Shown here piece by piece: positions 47,745 through 57,004 of a stretch of 64,000 bases of DNA. A program made the translations under genes and the position numbers. The DNA is from Clostridiaceae bacterium AF10-41 (lineage in GTDB: Bacteria > Bacillota > Clostridia > Clostridiales > Clostridiaceae). The notes beneath the pieces were generated by a model. The model was not told where the DNA came from and searched no databases. It saw only the letters and a list, made by a program, of their open reading frames with translations. Each line of letters starts with the position of its first letter. The stretch's first letter is position 1. The stretch spans positions 1-64,000 of the forward strand of contig JAQCTH010000010.1 in assembly GCA_027686065.1 (NCBI GenBank), in the 5' to 3' direction.

Positions 47745-49028
47745 TTATTTATTATTTTCAACTAAGAATGTTATAGTTTTAGCTACTTTTGCATCAGATA
47801 CAAGTGCTGCTCTTTGACCATTTAATAATAAATCAACTAGCTTTTCATCTTCTTCTGCTGAATACATTTTTGCAACTTCTTTAGCTTTTTCTTTTAATTC
47901 TTCTTCTGTTACTTCTATATTTTCAATTTTTTCTATAGCTTCTAAAACTAAATCTGTCTTTACCTTAACTTCAGCATTCTCTTTCATATAATCTCTCATT
48001 TTAGCTTCATCAGTTCCAGTAAATTGGAAATATTGTTCTAGGTTTAATCCTTGATATTGAAGTCTTTGTTCTAAATTCTTTACCATTGTATCTATTTCTT
48101 TTTCTACCATAACAGTAGGTATTTCAACCTTTGCATTTTCAACGACAGCTTTTATTATTGCATCTTCATGTTCTCTTTCTTCTCTGTCCTTGTTAGTTTC
48201 TACTAATTTCTTTGTTATGTCTTCTTTTAATTCTACTAATGTATCGAATTCTGATACTTCACCTGCAAATTCATCATCTATTTCTGGTAATTCTTTAATC
48301 TTTATTTCTTTTACTAAAACTTCAAATCTTGCCTTTTTATTATTTAATTCTTCTCTACCATAGTTTTCAGGGAAAGTAACATTAACTTCCACTTCATCTC
48401 CAGCCTTAGATCCAACTAATTGATCTTCAAAAGTATCTATAAATGAACCTGAACCTATTTCAAGTGAATAATCTTTTCCTTCTCCGCCTTCAAATGCTAC
48501 ATCATCAATAAATCCTTTGAAATCTATAACTACTGTATCTCCTGTAGCTACTTCTCCATCTTCTTTAGTTTCAATTCTAGCATTTTTTTGTTGCATTTCT
48601 TTTAACTTCTCATTTATTGCATCTTCTGTAACTTCATAAGATGGCTTCTCTACTTTTAAACCTTTATATTCTCCTAATTCTACTTCTGGATAAACTGTAA
48701 CTTCTGCAGTATATATAAAGTCTTTTCCTTCTTCTGCTGTTATTACATCTACCTTTGGATAGTCAACAGGAACTATATTATTTTCTTCTAATACCTTTGG
48801 ATATGATGAGTCTATTGCAAAATTAACTGCATCTTCAATCAAAACTCCTATTCCATAATATTTTTTTACTATAGCCATAGGAACTTTTCCTTTTCTGAAT
48901 CCTGGCACATTGAAATTTTTAACATTCTTATTGTAAGCTCTCTTTATAGCCTCTTGAAATTCTCCAGCTTCAACCTTTACTTCAAACTTAACAACGTTTT
49001 TCTCTATTTTTTCCATTTTAGCTTCCAT
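47745..49028 (-). CDS. tig: Trigger factor, ribosome-bound chaperone/prolyl isomerase
   Basis: 427 residues: N-terminal ribosome-binding domain with the FRKGKVP signature ([10 protein letters not shown]), central FKBP-type PPIase domain (about 160-245; [14 protein letters not shown]), and a long helical C-terminal arm domain. It helps folding of nascent chains. AGGAGG precedes the ATG. In the conserved tig-clpP-clpX order. Confidence 0.97.
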   Translation of the reverse strand: MEAKMEKIEKNVVKFEVKVEAGEFQEAIKRAYNKNVKNFNVPGFRKGKVPMAIVKKYYGIGVLIEDAVNFAIDSSYPKVLEENNIVPVDYPKVDVITAEEGKDFIYTAEVTVYPEVELGEYKGLKVEKPSYEVTEDAINEKLKEMQQKNARIETKEDGEVATGDTVVIDFKGFIDDVAFEGGEGKDYSLEIGSGSFIDTFEDQLVGSKAGDEVEVNVTFPENYGREELNNKKARFEVLVKEIKIKELPEIDDEFAGEVSEFDTLVELKEDITKKLVETNKDREEREHEDAIIKAVVENAKVEIPTVMVEKEIDTMVKNLEQRLQYQGLNLEQYFQFTGTDEAKMRDYMKENAEVKVKTDLVLEAIEKIENIEVTEEELKEKAKEVAKMYSAEEDEKLVDLLLNGQRAALVSDAKVAKTITFLVENNK

Positions 49029-49084
49029 TGTATACTCTTCCTCCTAAAATAGTACGATTCTATCATAATTGATATAACTAGGTT

Positions 49085-49114
49085 ATTATACCATATAATA
49101 TCAAATACTTTCAA
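49085..49114 (-). promoter_or_regulatory. Sigma-A promoter of tig
   Basis: TTGAAA, 18 bases, TATAAT on the minus strand, with start expected about 50 bases ahead of the gene. Confidence 0.7.
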
Positions 49115-49194
49115 ACATTTGTTTATATAAGTTATAATAAATATTCCTCACTTACTTGAATTATACTTGATATTTATAACATTTAAACTTTTAG

Positions 49195-49995
49195 TTAATT
49201 TGTTAATTCTCCATTAACATTTACATATTTAACATTGCCATCAATTACAACTTCTAATCCTTTTTCTTTTAATTCTCCAAATTTTATTTCTTTTCCTTTA
49301 GAACTCCATAATGTCTTATGATTATTATTGCTTAAATCTACAACCCATATATATTTATTTAAATCATATCCAAAGTAAGGCACATTGCTTATATATGCAA
49401 CACTTGTATCACTTATAAACTTTGCCTCTACATTCCATAAGTATCCGCTATATGTTTGTATAACTGAATCTTTATTAAATACTTCACCATTCGGTGCTGT
49501 ATATTTATCCTTTGTTATATTAACTTCTTTTTTGTCCATATTAAAAATTTTCATATTTTGTTTTTCATCTATAGTCAAAATTAAATTTTTTCCTGCATTC
49601 ATAGAATAATAGATATTGTTTGGTACTTCCTTTACTTCTTTAAGCTTAATTGTTCCATTTATATCTTCGTATTCTGCTTTTATCATAACATTGTCATTAA
49701 TTTTAAATTCTATAAGCTTTATCTCAGGTTCTTTAGGTGCTTCTTCAACTACTTGATTATCTTCATTATTTTCTGAATTATTAATATTTTTATCTTCTTG
49801 TTTAGAAGTATCATCTTCATCAATCCACATCTGAACTTTATTTCTTAAAGTATCCATATTTATACTGCTCATAGCAATTTTCATAAATACAATTCCAACA
49901 ATAATAAGTCCTAATATTGAGATGAGAGCTATTCTTCTTCTTCGTTTTCTCATTCTTCTCTCATAATCTCTGCTGAATATGCTAGGTTTTCTCAC
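49195..49995 (-). CDS. Single-pass membrane protein with extracytoplasmic beta domain
   Basis: 266 residues. The N-terminus is very basic (RDYERRMRKRRRR) before a transmembrane helix (IALISILGLIIVGIVFM), giving an inside-facing N-terminus. Then a Glu/Asn-rich linker (about 62-85) and a globular domain of about 180 residues rich in beta strands, ending with NVKYVNVNGELTN. No lipobox. Function unknown; probably on the outer face of the membrane. Possibly transcribed alone. Confidence 0.6.
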   Translation of the reverse strand: MRKPSIFSRDYERRMRKRRRRIALISILGLIIVGIVFMKIAMSSINMDTLRNKVQMWIDEDDTSKQEDKNINNSENNEDNQVVEEAPKEPEIKLIEFKINDNVMIKAEYEDINGTIKLKEVKEVPNNIYYSMNAGKNLILTIDEKQNMKIFNMDKKEVNITKDKYTAPNGEVFNKDSVIQTYSGYLWNVEAKFISDTSVAYISNVPYFGYDLNKYIWVVDLSNNNHKTLWSSKGKEIKFGELKEKGLEVVIDGNVKYVNVNGELTN

Positions 49996-50071
49996 ACCTA
50001 ATACCTCCCCTTAATTTATAATTTATATTAAAAGCATTTACATTTATTTATAATAAAATACATTTATAATG

Positions 50072-50251
50072 TTATTTTCTTTTGCTTTTACAACCGCAGG
50101 ATGATTTTTTATCCTTACTACTACAACATCCACCACATTTTAAAAGTCCAAGCTCTCGCATTTCTTCTACTGATAACTTTGCTTCATTTTCAGTATAGTC
50201 TTCATAATCTGGTGTAGATTTTAGTATTTCTTCTTTTTTTAAATCTATCAA
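50072..50251 (-). CDS. 59-residue protein with Cys-rich tail
   Basis: TTG start at 50251 with GAGGTGAT at suitable spacing; stop TAA at 50072. The product is acidic to about residue 38 and ends with LKCGGCCSSKDKKSSCGC, six cysteines in a basic tail. The frame is open without breaks and has coding-like base use. Probably a small metal-binding or redox protein; function unknown. Confidence 0.6.
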   Translation of the reverse strand: MIDLKKEEILKSTPDYEDYTENEAKLSVEEMRELGLLKCGGCCSSKDKKSSCGCKSKRK

Positions 50252-50351
50252 TATATATCACCTCATCTTCTATTATATATATGTTTTTATTAATTATCTA
50301 CCCAATTGAAATAATACAATGTTAAATAACTATAAATTTCTGAACAATTTA

Positions 50352-50424
50352 TTAATTTGATGTAACATGGAGCAGGTACACGATCCGGTACCAAGCATAA
50401 AATATAATGATTACATCTAATTAA
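50352..50424. other. Long palindromic element, unassigned structured RNA or repeat
   Basis: TTAATTTGATGTAA (50352-50365) pairs with TTACATCTAATTAA (50411-50424), 13 of 14. Inside, GGTAC (50375-50379) pairs with GTACC (50388-50392), with a GC/GC pair outside it. Locally GC-rich. A 64-codon minus-strand frame (50290-50484) overlaps it but lacks a ribosome site. Not recognised as a known riboswitch. Confidence 0.45.
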
Positions 50425-50632
50425 GACGATCTTCCATAGATAAGCTTTCATACTAGTTGAATTGTAAATGTGTTTAATCACCAAAGTATTCAGTACTTAC
50501 TATTTAAAACTTAGACTTTAATTGATATAAGATAGATCTTATTTATTTTTTTTATGTTTTTATTTGATAAGATTCTAATATATCCCTAAAATATCTTATT
50601 TTCGATATTTTTTTTTAAAACTCTTGGATTTT

Positions 50633-50661
50633 TTGACAAAATATAGTATAATAAATATATA
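50633..50661 (+). promoter_or_regulatory. Sigma-A-like promoter of candidate small RNA
   Basis: TTGACA (50633-50638), 17 bases, TATATA (50656-50661) on the plus strand, although the next gene (50875) is on the minus strand. The -35 is perfect. Confidence 0.6.
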
Positions 50662-50667
50662 AATTTT

Positions 50668-50836
50668 ACAATTATTTTATTTATTACATATATTTTCATT
50701 ATAAAACTGCCCATACTACTGTTAATAATTTATTATTGACAGTTTTAATAAAACCCCACATATGTTCATTTATTCCCTTTCTTAAATGAACATAAAACCC
50801 TTTAACCTGTGCAACATTTTGTACAGGTTTTTTTTA
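50668..50836 (+). ncRNA. Candidate small RNA with three hairpins and C-rich unpaired segments
   Basis: About 169 bases from the promoter to a strong intrinsic terminator. Hairpin 1: 50718-50728 with 50733-50743 (outer variant 50703-50709 with 50740-50746). Hairpin 2: 50761-50772 with 50783-50794, 12 perfect pairs, loop TTCCCTTTCT. Terminator: AACCTGTGCAA with TTGTACAGGTT (50804-50829) and then eight T. Unpaired stretches carry AAAACCCC and AAAACCC, able to pair with Shine-Dalgarno sequences. No ORF of note. Not a 6S RNA by shape; identity unknown. Confidence 0.65.
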
Positions 50837-50850
50837 TCAATTATTCATTG

Positions 50851-50871
50851 AAAAAAGGCCTTTCGGCCTTT
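50851..50871 (-). terminator. Terminator of the M23 peptidase gene
   Basis: AAGGCC-TTTC-GGCCTT hairpin followed on the minus strand by TTTTTT, four bases past the stop at 50875. Confidence 0.9.
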
Positions 50872-50874
50872 GTT

Positions 50875-52191
50875 CTACACATACTGCATAGGATTTATAT
50901 GTTGTCCATTAATTCTTATTTCCCAATGAATATGTGGACCTGTGCTCATACCTGTTGATCCAACATATGCAATTGTTTGACCTCTAGCCACAGTTTGTCC
51001 AACGCTCACTAACCTTTGACTATTGTGAGCATATAAGGTTTGTACTCCACCTCCATGGTCAATTATTACAGTTTCTCCATATCCAGATATCCATCCTGAA
51101 TATACAACCACACCACTTTTAGATGCGGCAACAGGCGCACCATAAGGATCACCTAAATCTACACCAGTATGAAATCCTGCCTCTCCTGTTACTGGATTAG
51201 TTCTAGGTCCATATTCATCAGTTACAACTCCATATCCAGGTCGTAAAAATGTTTCGCTACTTGGATCCCCAGGTATTCCATTACCACCTGAATTTTCTCC
51301 ACCATTATTATTTCCGCCACCATTATTATTCCCATTATTTATTTCATCAAATATGCTATCTAATTCTTGTTGTAATTGCTTATTATACGAAACTAAATCT
51401 CCAATTTTAGCTTCTAGTTCTTCTTGTTTATCTGTAAGAGAATTTATTAAATTAGATTTCTGCGATTCTAATCCATAGAGTTCGTCCATTTTACTTTGGT
51501 GAAACTCTTGTTTTACTAAAAATTCTTTTTGTGCATCCTTTAGTTCATCTTGCTTTGCAACAATTTCCTTTTTGCTTAATTCTATTTTTTCTAGATTTTT
51601 TGAAATCTCAATTTTTTCTTCTTCTAGCTGCTTTTGAAGATTTTTGGCAGCTTCCATTAAACTTTTATCTAAGCTTATTATTTTATATACATTCTCTATA
51701 TTATTAAGTAAGGAAATTATATTTTCACTTTTAAGTACCATATATATGTAATTTGAAGTTATATCAATCTTATAATAACTCCTAACCCTTTGATCTAAAG
51801 CTTCTTTTATTCTTTTACCCTCTTCTTCTTTTTGTATTATAAGATTTTCCCTAGTTTTTATTTCATCCTCTGCAATAGAAATATCATTATTTATATTATC
51901 TATTTCAACTTGAACTTCATTTATTTTACTTTGATAAGAATTTACTTCTGCCTTTGCACTATCCAAATCCTTACTTTTATCATTTATTTGATTTAAAATC
52001 CCTTGTAAATCATTAGCTTGATTTTCTAATTCATCATTTATTTGCCCTTTTTCATTCTCTAGATTATTTATATCATTTTGATTTTGATTTATTTTATCTT
52101 TTAAAGAGCCTGTACTATCCGCTAATGCTAAAGTATTACTTGAAAAAATTACTGCAATAGCTAAAGTTATTATTTTTATTTTTTTATTCAC
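50875..52191 (-). CDS. Secreted M23-family peptidase with N-terminal coiled coil (EnvC/PcsB-like)
   Basis: 438 residues. Signal peptide (IKIITLAIAVIFSSNTLALADS), a long coiled coil (about 27-280) rich in Asn/Glu/Lys, a Gly/Asn linker (about 285-310), and a C-terminal LytM/M23 zinc domain with FHTGVDLG and GPHIHWEIR, both metal motifs intact. It hydrolyses peptidoglycan cross-links, and the coiled coil may gate activity as in EnvC/PcsB, perhaps for cell separation. Its gene is followed by a terminator and preceded by a TcaA-like membrane protein gene (17-base gap). Confidence 0.9.
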   Translation of the reverse strand: MNKKIKIITLAIAVIFSSNTLALADSTGSLKDKINQNQNDINNLENEKGQINDELENQANDLQGILNQINDKSKDLDSAKAEVNSYQSKINEVQVEIDNINNDISIAEDEIKTRENLIIQKEEEGKRIKEALDQRVRSYYKIDITSNYIYMVLKSENIISLLNNIENVYKIISLDKSLMEAAKNLQKQLEEEKIEISKNLEKIELSKKEIVAKQDELKDAQKEFLVKQEFHQSKMDELYGLESQKSNLINSLTDKQEELEAKIGDLVSYNKQLQQELDSIFDEINNGNNNGGGNNNGGENSGGNGIPGDPSSETFLRPGYGVVTDEYGPRTNPVTGEAGFHTGVDLGDPYGAPVAASKSGVVVYSGWISGYGETVIIDHGGGVQTLYAHNSQRLVSVGQTVARGQTIAYVGSTGMSTGPHIHWEIRINGQHINPMQYV

Positions 52192-52208
52192 CTATAATAC
52201 ACCTACCT

Positions 52209-53465
52209 TTATTCTAAGTTAAACTTTTGTACGTCAATCACTTGCCATTTTTCATCAATATACTGAATTTGAGTTAAAAACATTTCATCAACATTACTTT
52301 TTATAAATGGCATAAGCTTTTTACTTATACTATAATTTAAATTAATAACTACATTAGCCCTATAAGTGTTATTTTCATAATAATACTCACTACTTTTTAC
52401 TTTTGTATTTAATTCAGTAATATCATAATTATTTTTTAAAAATAAACTTTCCTTTCTTATGCTATCATAAATCTTGTTCTTAGCCTCATCACTTGAATGC
52501 TCTATTAAAGAGTAGTCATTAGAATTTAAAGCATTAAAGACACTACTATAAAAACTATCAATAAATTTATCTATATTAGCCGTAAGTGTATCATTGACAA
52601 TATTAATCTCTATATTAATATTGGGTAATTTATTTACCTTAATTTTATCGCTTCTTATTACCCCCCATGGAAATTTTCTTTCCAAATATAACTCAACATT
52701 TTTTTCTAATGGTATCGGTCCATAGTTTTTTATTTCTTTTACAGTTTTATTTATATTAACATCGTTTATATATACATTTGCATCACTAAAATTTGATGTT
52801 AAGCTTATGTTTATAGCCTTTAAGTTCAATGTATATTCTTCATCCTGTATTGCAAATACTGTTTGTTCTTCAACTACTTGTCCATAAGATGTATCTAACT
52901 CAGCTTTTATTATATATTTCCCGGGAATTAGACTTCTTTTTATTTTTGTTGATTCCATTTTTAAATTATTTACATAAATTTCAGCTTCATTAAAATTCGT
53001 ATTTATTTTCATATTAATTGGATTTATTTTTAATTTATAATTATCAAAAAATAAAATTTTCTCATTTTTCAAAACAAGAAAACTACTTTCTCCATAAATA
53101 CCTAGATGATTTATCAGCTCATCAATTTTAGCAGGATAATCTAAATAATAATCAGCCAATGGTTGAAAATCACTTTTACTTATTTTTTTATTATTAACTT
53201 CTACTTTTTTATATATCTTTTCAGGTTTATTTTCCTTTAAGGCTATTTCTAAGTTTTTCAGAACAATATCTTTCGATGATTCATAACTATATATCTTAAA
53301 AGTAACAATAAAAACAAAACTTAGAAGAATTATAAATATTATTTTTCTTTTTATTATAAATTCTTTTATATTATTAAATCTTAATGCTTTTATATCTTCT
53401 CTCAAATAATATAAATATTCTCTTAAATAATTTAATAAATTGTTAAATTTATTCAAATTTATCAA
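52209..53465 (-). CDS. TcaA/YvbJ-like membrane protein lacking the zinc ribbon
   Basis: 418 residues. A basic N-terminal cytosolic part (about 1-38), transmembrane helix (IIFIILLSFVFIVTFKIY), then extracytoplasmic domains: repeated PEGA-like strand units (INTNFNEAEIYVNN, LTSNFSDANVYIND) and a C-terminal NTF2-like module (YSISKKLMPF to the end). The layout matches TcaA/YvbJ proteins, which in Staphylococcus bind wall precursors and influence glycopeptide resistance, but the N-terminal CxxC ribbon is missing. The neighbouring 113-residue protein encoded upstream has CxxC motifs. Confidence 0.72.
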   Translation of the reverse strand: MINLNKFNNLLNYLREYLYYLREDIKALRFNNIKEFIIKRKIIFIILLSFVFIVTFKIYSYESSKDIVLKNLEIALKENKPEKIYKKVEVNNKKISKSDFQPLADYYLDYPAKIDELINHLGIYGESSFLVLKNEKILFFDNYKLKINPINMKINTNFNEAEIYVNNLKMESTKIKRSLIPGKYIIKAELDTSYGQVVEEQTVFAIQDEEYTLNLKAINISLTSNFSDANVYINDVNINKTVKEIKNYGPIPLEKNVELYLERKFPWGVIRSDKIKVNKLPNINIEINIVNDTLTANIDKFIDSFYSSVFNALNSNDYSLIEHSSDEAKNKIYDSIRKESLFLKNNYDITELNTKVKSSEYYYENNTYRANVVINLNYSISKKLMPFIKSNVDEMFLTQIQYIDEKWQVIDVQKFNLE

Positions 53466-53471
53466 CTCTCT

Positions 53472-53813
53472 TTACTCTAAAATATCTATTATCCACTTTT
53501 TACATTCTAAGCACTTATATATTCTTATAACGAATAAATCTAGTACTCTTTCTACTCCTGTTGTTGATTGTAATTCTACTTCTTCCCTTGTTAAAAACTC
53601 ATCATTTTCATCTAAAAACCCTGGTATTTCAATTATGTAGTTTTTATTTGTCTTTTCACAACACTCATTTTGACCAACCACTTCTATTTCTTCATATGCA
53701 AGATTGGCACTAAGTTCTTGTATAATATCTATTATATCTTCAAATTCATCTAAATTGTCTAAAAAATCTTCCTTATAAAATATTAAGTCCTTTATTTCGA
53801 ATAATTTTTCCAT
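53472..53813 (-). CDS. Hypothetical with CC and CxxC motifs
   Basis: 113 residues, acidic, helical N-terminal half, then GQNECCEKTNKN and, near the end, YKCLECKKWI. The two Cys pairs could make a zinc site. No signal sequence or membrane helix. Its stop lies 6 bases before the TcaA-like gene, so the two are likely co-translated; it may supply the zinc element missing there. Function unknown. Confidence 0.62.
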   Translation of the reverse strand: MEKLFEIKDLIFYKEDFLDNLDEFEDIIDIIQELSANLAYEEIEVVGQNECCEKTNKNYIIEIPGFLDENDEFLTREEVELQSTTGVERVLDLFVIRIYKCLECKKWIIDILE

Positions 53814-53955
53814 AAAAACACACCTTTATTTATATTTTTAATTTAATTTTATATTTATTAATAATATTAATCAAGATATTTTGTATAATAGTAACCTAAC
53901 AATAAATGTATGTTATAATTTAAAAGTAATATTTTATATTTAAGGAGAGGTTTTT

Positions 53956-54723
53956 ATGATCTTTGATAGTCATATACATTCTAAATTTTCCACTGATAGT
54001 ACTATGAAAATAATAGATGCAATTAATATAGCAAAGGAAAAAAATATAGGAATTATAATAACAGATCATATGGATTTAGACTATCCTGTAAAAGATGAGT
54101 TTAGATTTGACATTAATGAATATTTTAGTGAATATGAAATCCATAGATCACATAACGTAAAGTTAGGAATAGAACTAGGATTAACTGAAAATACTCTTAT
54201 AGAAAATGAAAGAATAGCTGCTAACCCTAATTTTGATTTTGTTTTAGGTTCTATCCATGCAGTTAAAGGTCTAGATATATATTGTGATTATATTAATCAA
54301 GGATATAATAAGCAAGATTTTTTCTCTCTTTACTTTGAGGACATGCTTAAATGCGTGAAATCATATAATAACTTCGATTCCTTATCTCATATAGATTATC
54401 CTTGTAGATATTGTAAATTTGATAATAAGGAAATTTTAATAGCTGATTTTAAAGATATTTTAGCTGTGATTTTCAAAACTCTTATTAATAAGGGGAAGGT
54501 CTTGGAACTTAATACTTCAAGACTTCATATTAAAGAATCTCATGATGCCTTACTAGACATTTATAATCTTTATAGCGATTTAGGCGGAAAATATGTTACT
54601 TTAGGATCTGATTCACATATACAAAACAATATTTCTAGAAATTTTGATATAGCCTTAAGCTTTCTGGACACATTAAATTTACAAGGTGTTTATTTTAATA
54701 AAAGAAAACTTGAGCTTTTTTAA
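53956..54723 (+). CDS. hisK: Histidinol-phosphatase, PHP family
   Basis: 255 residues. PHP metal motifs are DSHIHSKFSTDS at the start, TDHMDLDYP near 38, SIHAVKG near 100, and SDSHIQ near the end. It dephosphorylates histidinol phosphate, a step otherwise missing from the minus-strand his operon that ends facing it. Length and PHP fold fit the HisJ/HisK type rather than HisB-type HAD enzymes. AAGGAGAGG before ATG. A shared terminator lies between it and hisE. Confidence 0.9.
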   Translation: MIFDSHIHSKFSTDSTMKIIDAINIAKEKNIGIIITDHMDLDYPVKDEFRFDINEYFSEYEIHRSHNVKLGIELGLTENTLIENERIAANPNFDFVLGSIHAVKGLDIYCDYINQGYNKQDFFSLYFEDMLKCVKSYNNFDSLSHIDYPCRYCKFDNKEILIADFKDILAVIFKTLINKGKVLELNTSRLHIKESHDALLDIYNLYSDLGGKYVTLGSDSHIQNNISRNFDIALSFLDTLNLQGVYFNKRKLELF

Positions 54724-54740
54724 AATATTGTTTCAAATTA

Positions 54741-54818
54741 AAAACTACTAATCTTTAGAGTTATTGGTTGGTTTAAAATTATTAAAACTTAACCAAAAAC
54801 TCTTATCATAGTAGTTTT
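54741..54818. terminator. Bidirectional terminator between hisK and hisE
   Basis: Outer stem AAAACTACTA (54741-54750) with TAGTAGTTTT (54809-54818); inner arms AGTTATTGGTT and AACCAAAAACT. A/T runs on both sides suit both convergent transcripts. Confidence 0.85.
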
Positions 54819-54825
54819 TACAAAA

Positions 54826-55152
54826 TCATATTTCTTCTATTTCTCTTCTTTCATCTTTTAAATTGTTTATCTTCTTTCTTCTCTTTTTTAACTCTTCCTC
54901 AACTTCTTCAACTGAAATATTAAGTTCTGCCATAGTCACAAGTAAATGATAAATTAAATCTCCTATTTCTAGTATTTGTTCTTCTTTATTATCATTTTTT
55001 GCACTTATTATAGTTTCTGTACATTCTTCTCCGAGTTTTTTTAGTATTTTATCTATTCCTTTATTAAATAAATAGCTTGTATAAGAACTTTCATCTCTAT
55101 TTTCTTTTCTATCTTCTATCACTTCATATAATTCAAATATAATATCCTCCAA
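54826..55152 (-). CDS. hisE: Phosphoribosyl-ATP pyrophosphatase
   Basis: 108-residue alpha-helical MazG-like enzyme, second step of histidine synthesis. ECTETIISAKN (ExxE) and EIGDLIYHLLVTM (ExxD) form the metal site. TTG start at 55152 with AAGGGGTG ahead. It is separate from hisI here; in many bacteria the two are fused. Last gene of the operon. Confidence 0.95.
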   Translation of the reverse strand: MEDIIFELYEVIEDRKENRDESSYTSYLFNKGIDKILKKLGEECTETIISAKNDNKEEQILEIGDLIYHLLVTMAELNISVEEVEEELKKRRKKINNLKDERREIEEI

Positions 55153-55195
55153 AAATAATCACCCCTTAAATAAACTAAAATCTTTTAACTACAAT

Positions 55196-55522
55196 TTATA
55201 ATATCCTTTTATAAAAACAGCTTCTTTCTCCAGTGTGGCAAGCTACTCCCTTTTGTTCTACTAAAACTAGTATTGTATCTAAATCACAATCTACTTTTAA
55301 TTCTTTAACTGTTTGAACATTTCCTGAGGTAGCTCCTTTATTCCAAAGCTCATTTCTGCTTCTACTGTAAAACCAAGTCATCTTTGTTTCTAGGATTTTT
55401 AATAAGCTTTCTTTTGACATATAGGCAAGCATTAATACTTCTTTAGTATTAAAATCTTGAACAATTGCCGGAACTAAACCATTGCCTTTATTAAAATCTA
55501 TTAAATTTACATCAAACTCCAT
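55196..55522 (-). CDS. hisI: Phosphoribosyl-AMP cyclohydrolase
   Basis: 108-residue zinc enzyme, third step. Conserved [13 protein letters not shown] segment, [18 protein letters not shown] and HTGERSCFY with the zinc cysteines are present. AGGTATT before ATG. Begins one base after hisF ends. Confidence 0.96.
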   Translation of the reverse strand: MEFDVNLIDFNKGNGLVPAIVQDFNTKEVLMLAYMSKESLLKILETKMTWFYSRSRNELWNKGATSGNVQTVKELKVDCDLDTILVLVEQKGVACHTGERSCFYKRIL

Positions 55523-55523
55523 T

Positions 55524-56282
55524 TTAATACCTAACCTCTATATTATTTTTTCTTAAATATTCTTTAACATCTTTAACTTTTAAATCTCCATAGTGAAATA
55601 AAGAAGCTGCTAAAGCTGCATCTCCTTTTCCTTCTATAAATACATCTTTAAAGTCTTCTATTTTTCCACATCCACCTGATGCTATAACTGGAATATCCAC
55701 AATTTCACTAACTTTTCTTGTTAGTTCTAGGTCGAAGCCATTTTTAGTTCCATCTGCATCCATTGAAGTTAATAGTATTTCTCCTGCTCCTAGTTTGTAC
55801 CCTTCTTCTATCCAACTAAACAGCTCTATTCCTGTATCAATTCTTCCACCATTTATAAGTACATTCCATTTATTTTCACCTACTCTTTTTGCATCAACAG
55901 CTAGCACTATACACTGATTTCCAAAGTAATAAGCTCCTTCTTTAATTAAGTTTTTATTTCTTATGGCAGCTGAATTTAAGCTTATTTTATCTGCACCAGC
56001 TCTTAAAATATTTCTTATCTCATCTATATTACCTATTCCTCCACCTACAGTGAAGGGAATAAAAACTTTTTCAGATACCTTTTCTACTAATTCAACAATT
56101 GTTTTTCTTTTTTCATGTGTAGCAGTAATATCTAAAAATACTATTTCATCAGCACCTTGAAGATAATATTCTTCTGCCAGTGTTACTGGATCTCCAACTT
56201 CTTTAAGGCCTTCAAAATTAATTCCTTTAACTACTTTTCCATCTTTAACATCTAAACATGGTATTATTCTCTTAGTATGCAT
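55524..56282 (-). CDS. hisF: Imidazole glycerol phosphate synthase cyclase subunit
   Basis: 252-residue TIM barrel, [14 protein letters not shown] start, catalytic Asp in CLDVKDG and again in SMDADGTK. It closes the imidazole ring and releases AICAR, using ammonia from HisH. A 26-codon in-frame extension upstream overlaps hisA and lacks a ribosome site; ATG at 56282 has AGGTGAAG. Confidence 0.96.
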   Translation of the reverse strand: MHTKRIIPCLDVKDGKVVKGINFEGLKEVGDPVTLAEEYYLQGADEIVFLDITATHEKRKTIVELVEKVSEKVFIPFTVGGGIGNIDEIRNILRAGADKISLNSAAIRNKNLIKEGAYYFGNQCIVLAVDAKRVGENKWNVLINGGRIDTGIELFSWIEEGYKLGAGEILLTSMDADGTKNGFDLELTRKVSEIVDIPVIASGGCGKIEDFKDVFIEGKGDAALAASLFHYGDLKVKDVKEYLRKNNIEVRY

Positions 56283-56290
56283 AACTTCAC

Positions 56291-57004
56291 CTACTTTATA
56301 GAATCTATAGCTTCTTTTAAATTTACATCCTTTGAATATATAGCTTTTCCTATTATACATCCATAAATATTTAACTTATTTAAAGTAATAATGTTATCTA
56401 TATTTTTTATTCCTCCAGATGAAGTTATATCTATATTAGTAAGTTCACTTATTTCCTTCACTATATCCACATTAGGTCCTTGGAGAGTTCCATCCTTTGT
56501 TATATCAGTTACAATTATATTTGTAATACCTATGTCTTCCATTTCCTTTATTAAATCTATATAATGAGTTTCACTTTTATTTATCCAACCCTTTGTGCAT
56601 ATAAATCCATCTTTAAAATCTATAGCTACAGCAATTTTTTCTTTAAATTCTTCTACAGCTTTTTTTAATAATTCCTTATCTTCAATAGCTACTGTTCCTA
56701 AGATAACTCTTTTTACTCCACCATCTATTAAAGCTTTAATGTCTTCAAATGTCCTAATTCCTCCTCCAACTTCTACATCTATATTCAAGGTTTTAACAAC
56801 ATTTAAAATTAAATCTTTATTTACAAGCCTTCCTTCCTTTGCTCCATCTAGATCCACCAAATGAATAAGCTCAACTCCTGTAGCTTTAAAGGATCTAGCT
56901 ATTTCTAACACTTCTCCTTTTATGCTGTCTTTTTTATCATAATTTCCTTGATATAGCCTAACTGCCTTACCATCTATAATATCAACTGCTGGAATTATTA
57001 TCAT
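56291..57004 (-). CDS. hisA: ProFAR isomerase
   Basis: 237-residue TIM barrel, [18 protein letters not shown] start, phosphate loops GGGIRT and SSGGIKN. Performs the Amadori isomerisation before HisHF. ATGA overlap with the end of hisH. No Trp-pathway features that would suggest PriA dual function can be judged. Confidence 0.96.
   Translation of the reverse strand: MIIIPAVDIIDGKAVRLYQGNYDKKDSIKGEVLEIARSFKATGVELIHLVDLDGAKEGRLVNKDLILNVVKTLNIDVEVGGGIRTFEDIKALIDGGVKRVILGTVAIEDKELLKKAVEEFKEKIAVAIDFKDGFICTKGWINKSETHYIDLIKEMEDIGITNIIVTDITKDGTLQGPNVDIVKEISELTNIDITSSGGIKNIDNIITLNKLNIYGCIIGKAIYSKDVNLKEAIDSIK

Noticed and set aside
50290..50484. 64-codon minus-strand ORF over the palindromic element
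   Set aside because: No Shine-Dalgarno and no recognisable domain, and it covers the perfect inverted repeat, so open frame by chance is more likely.
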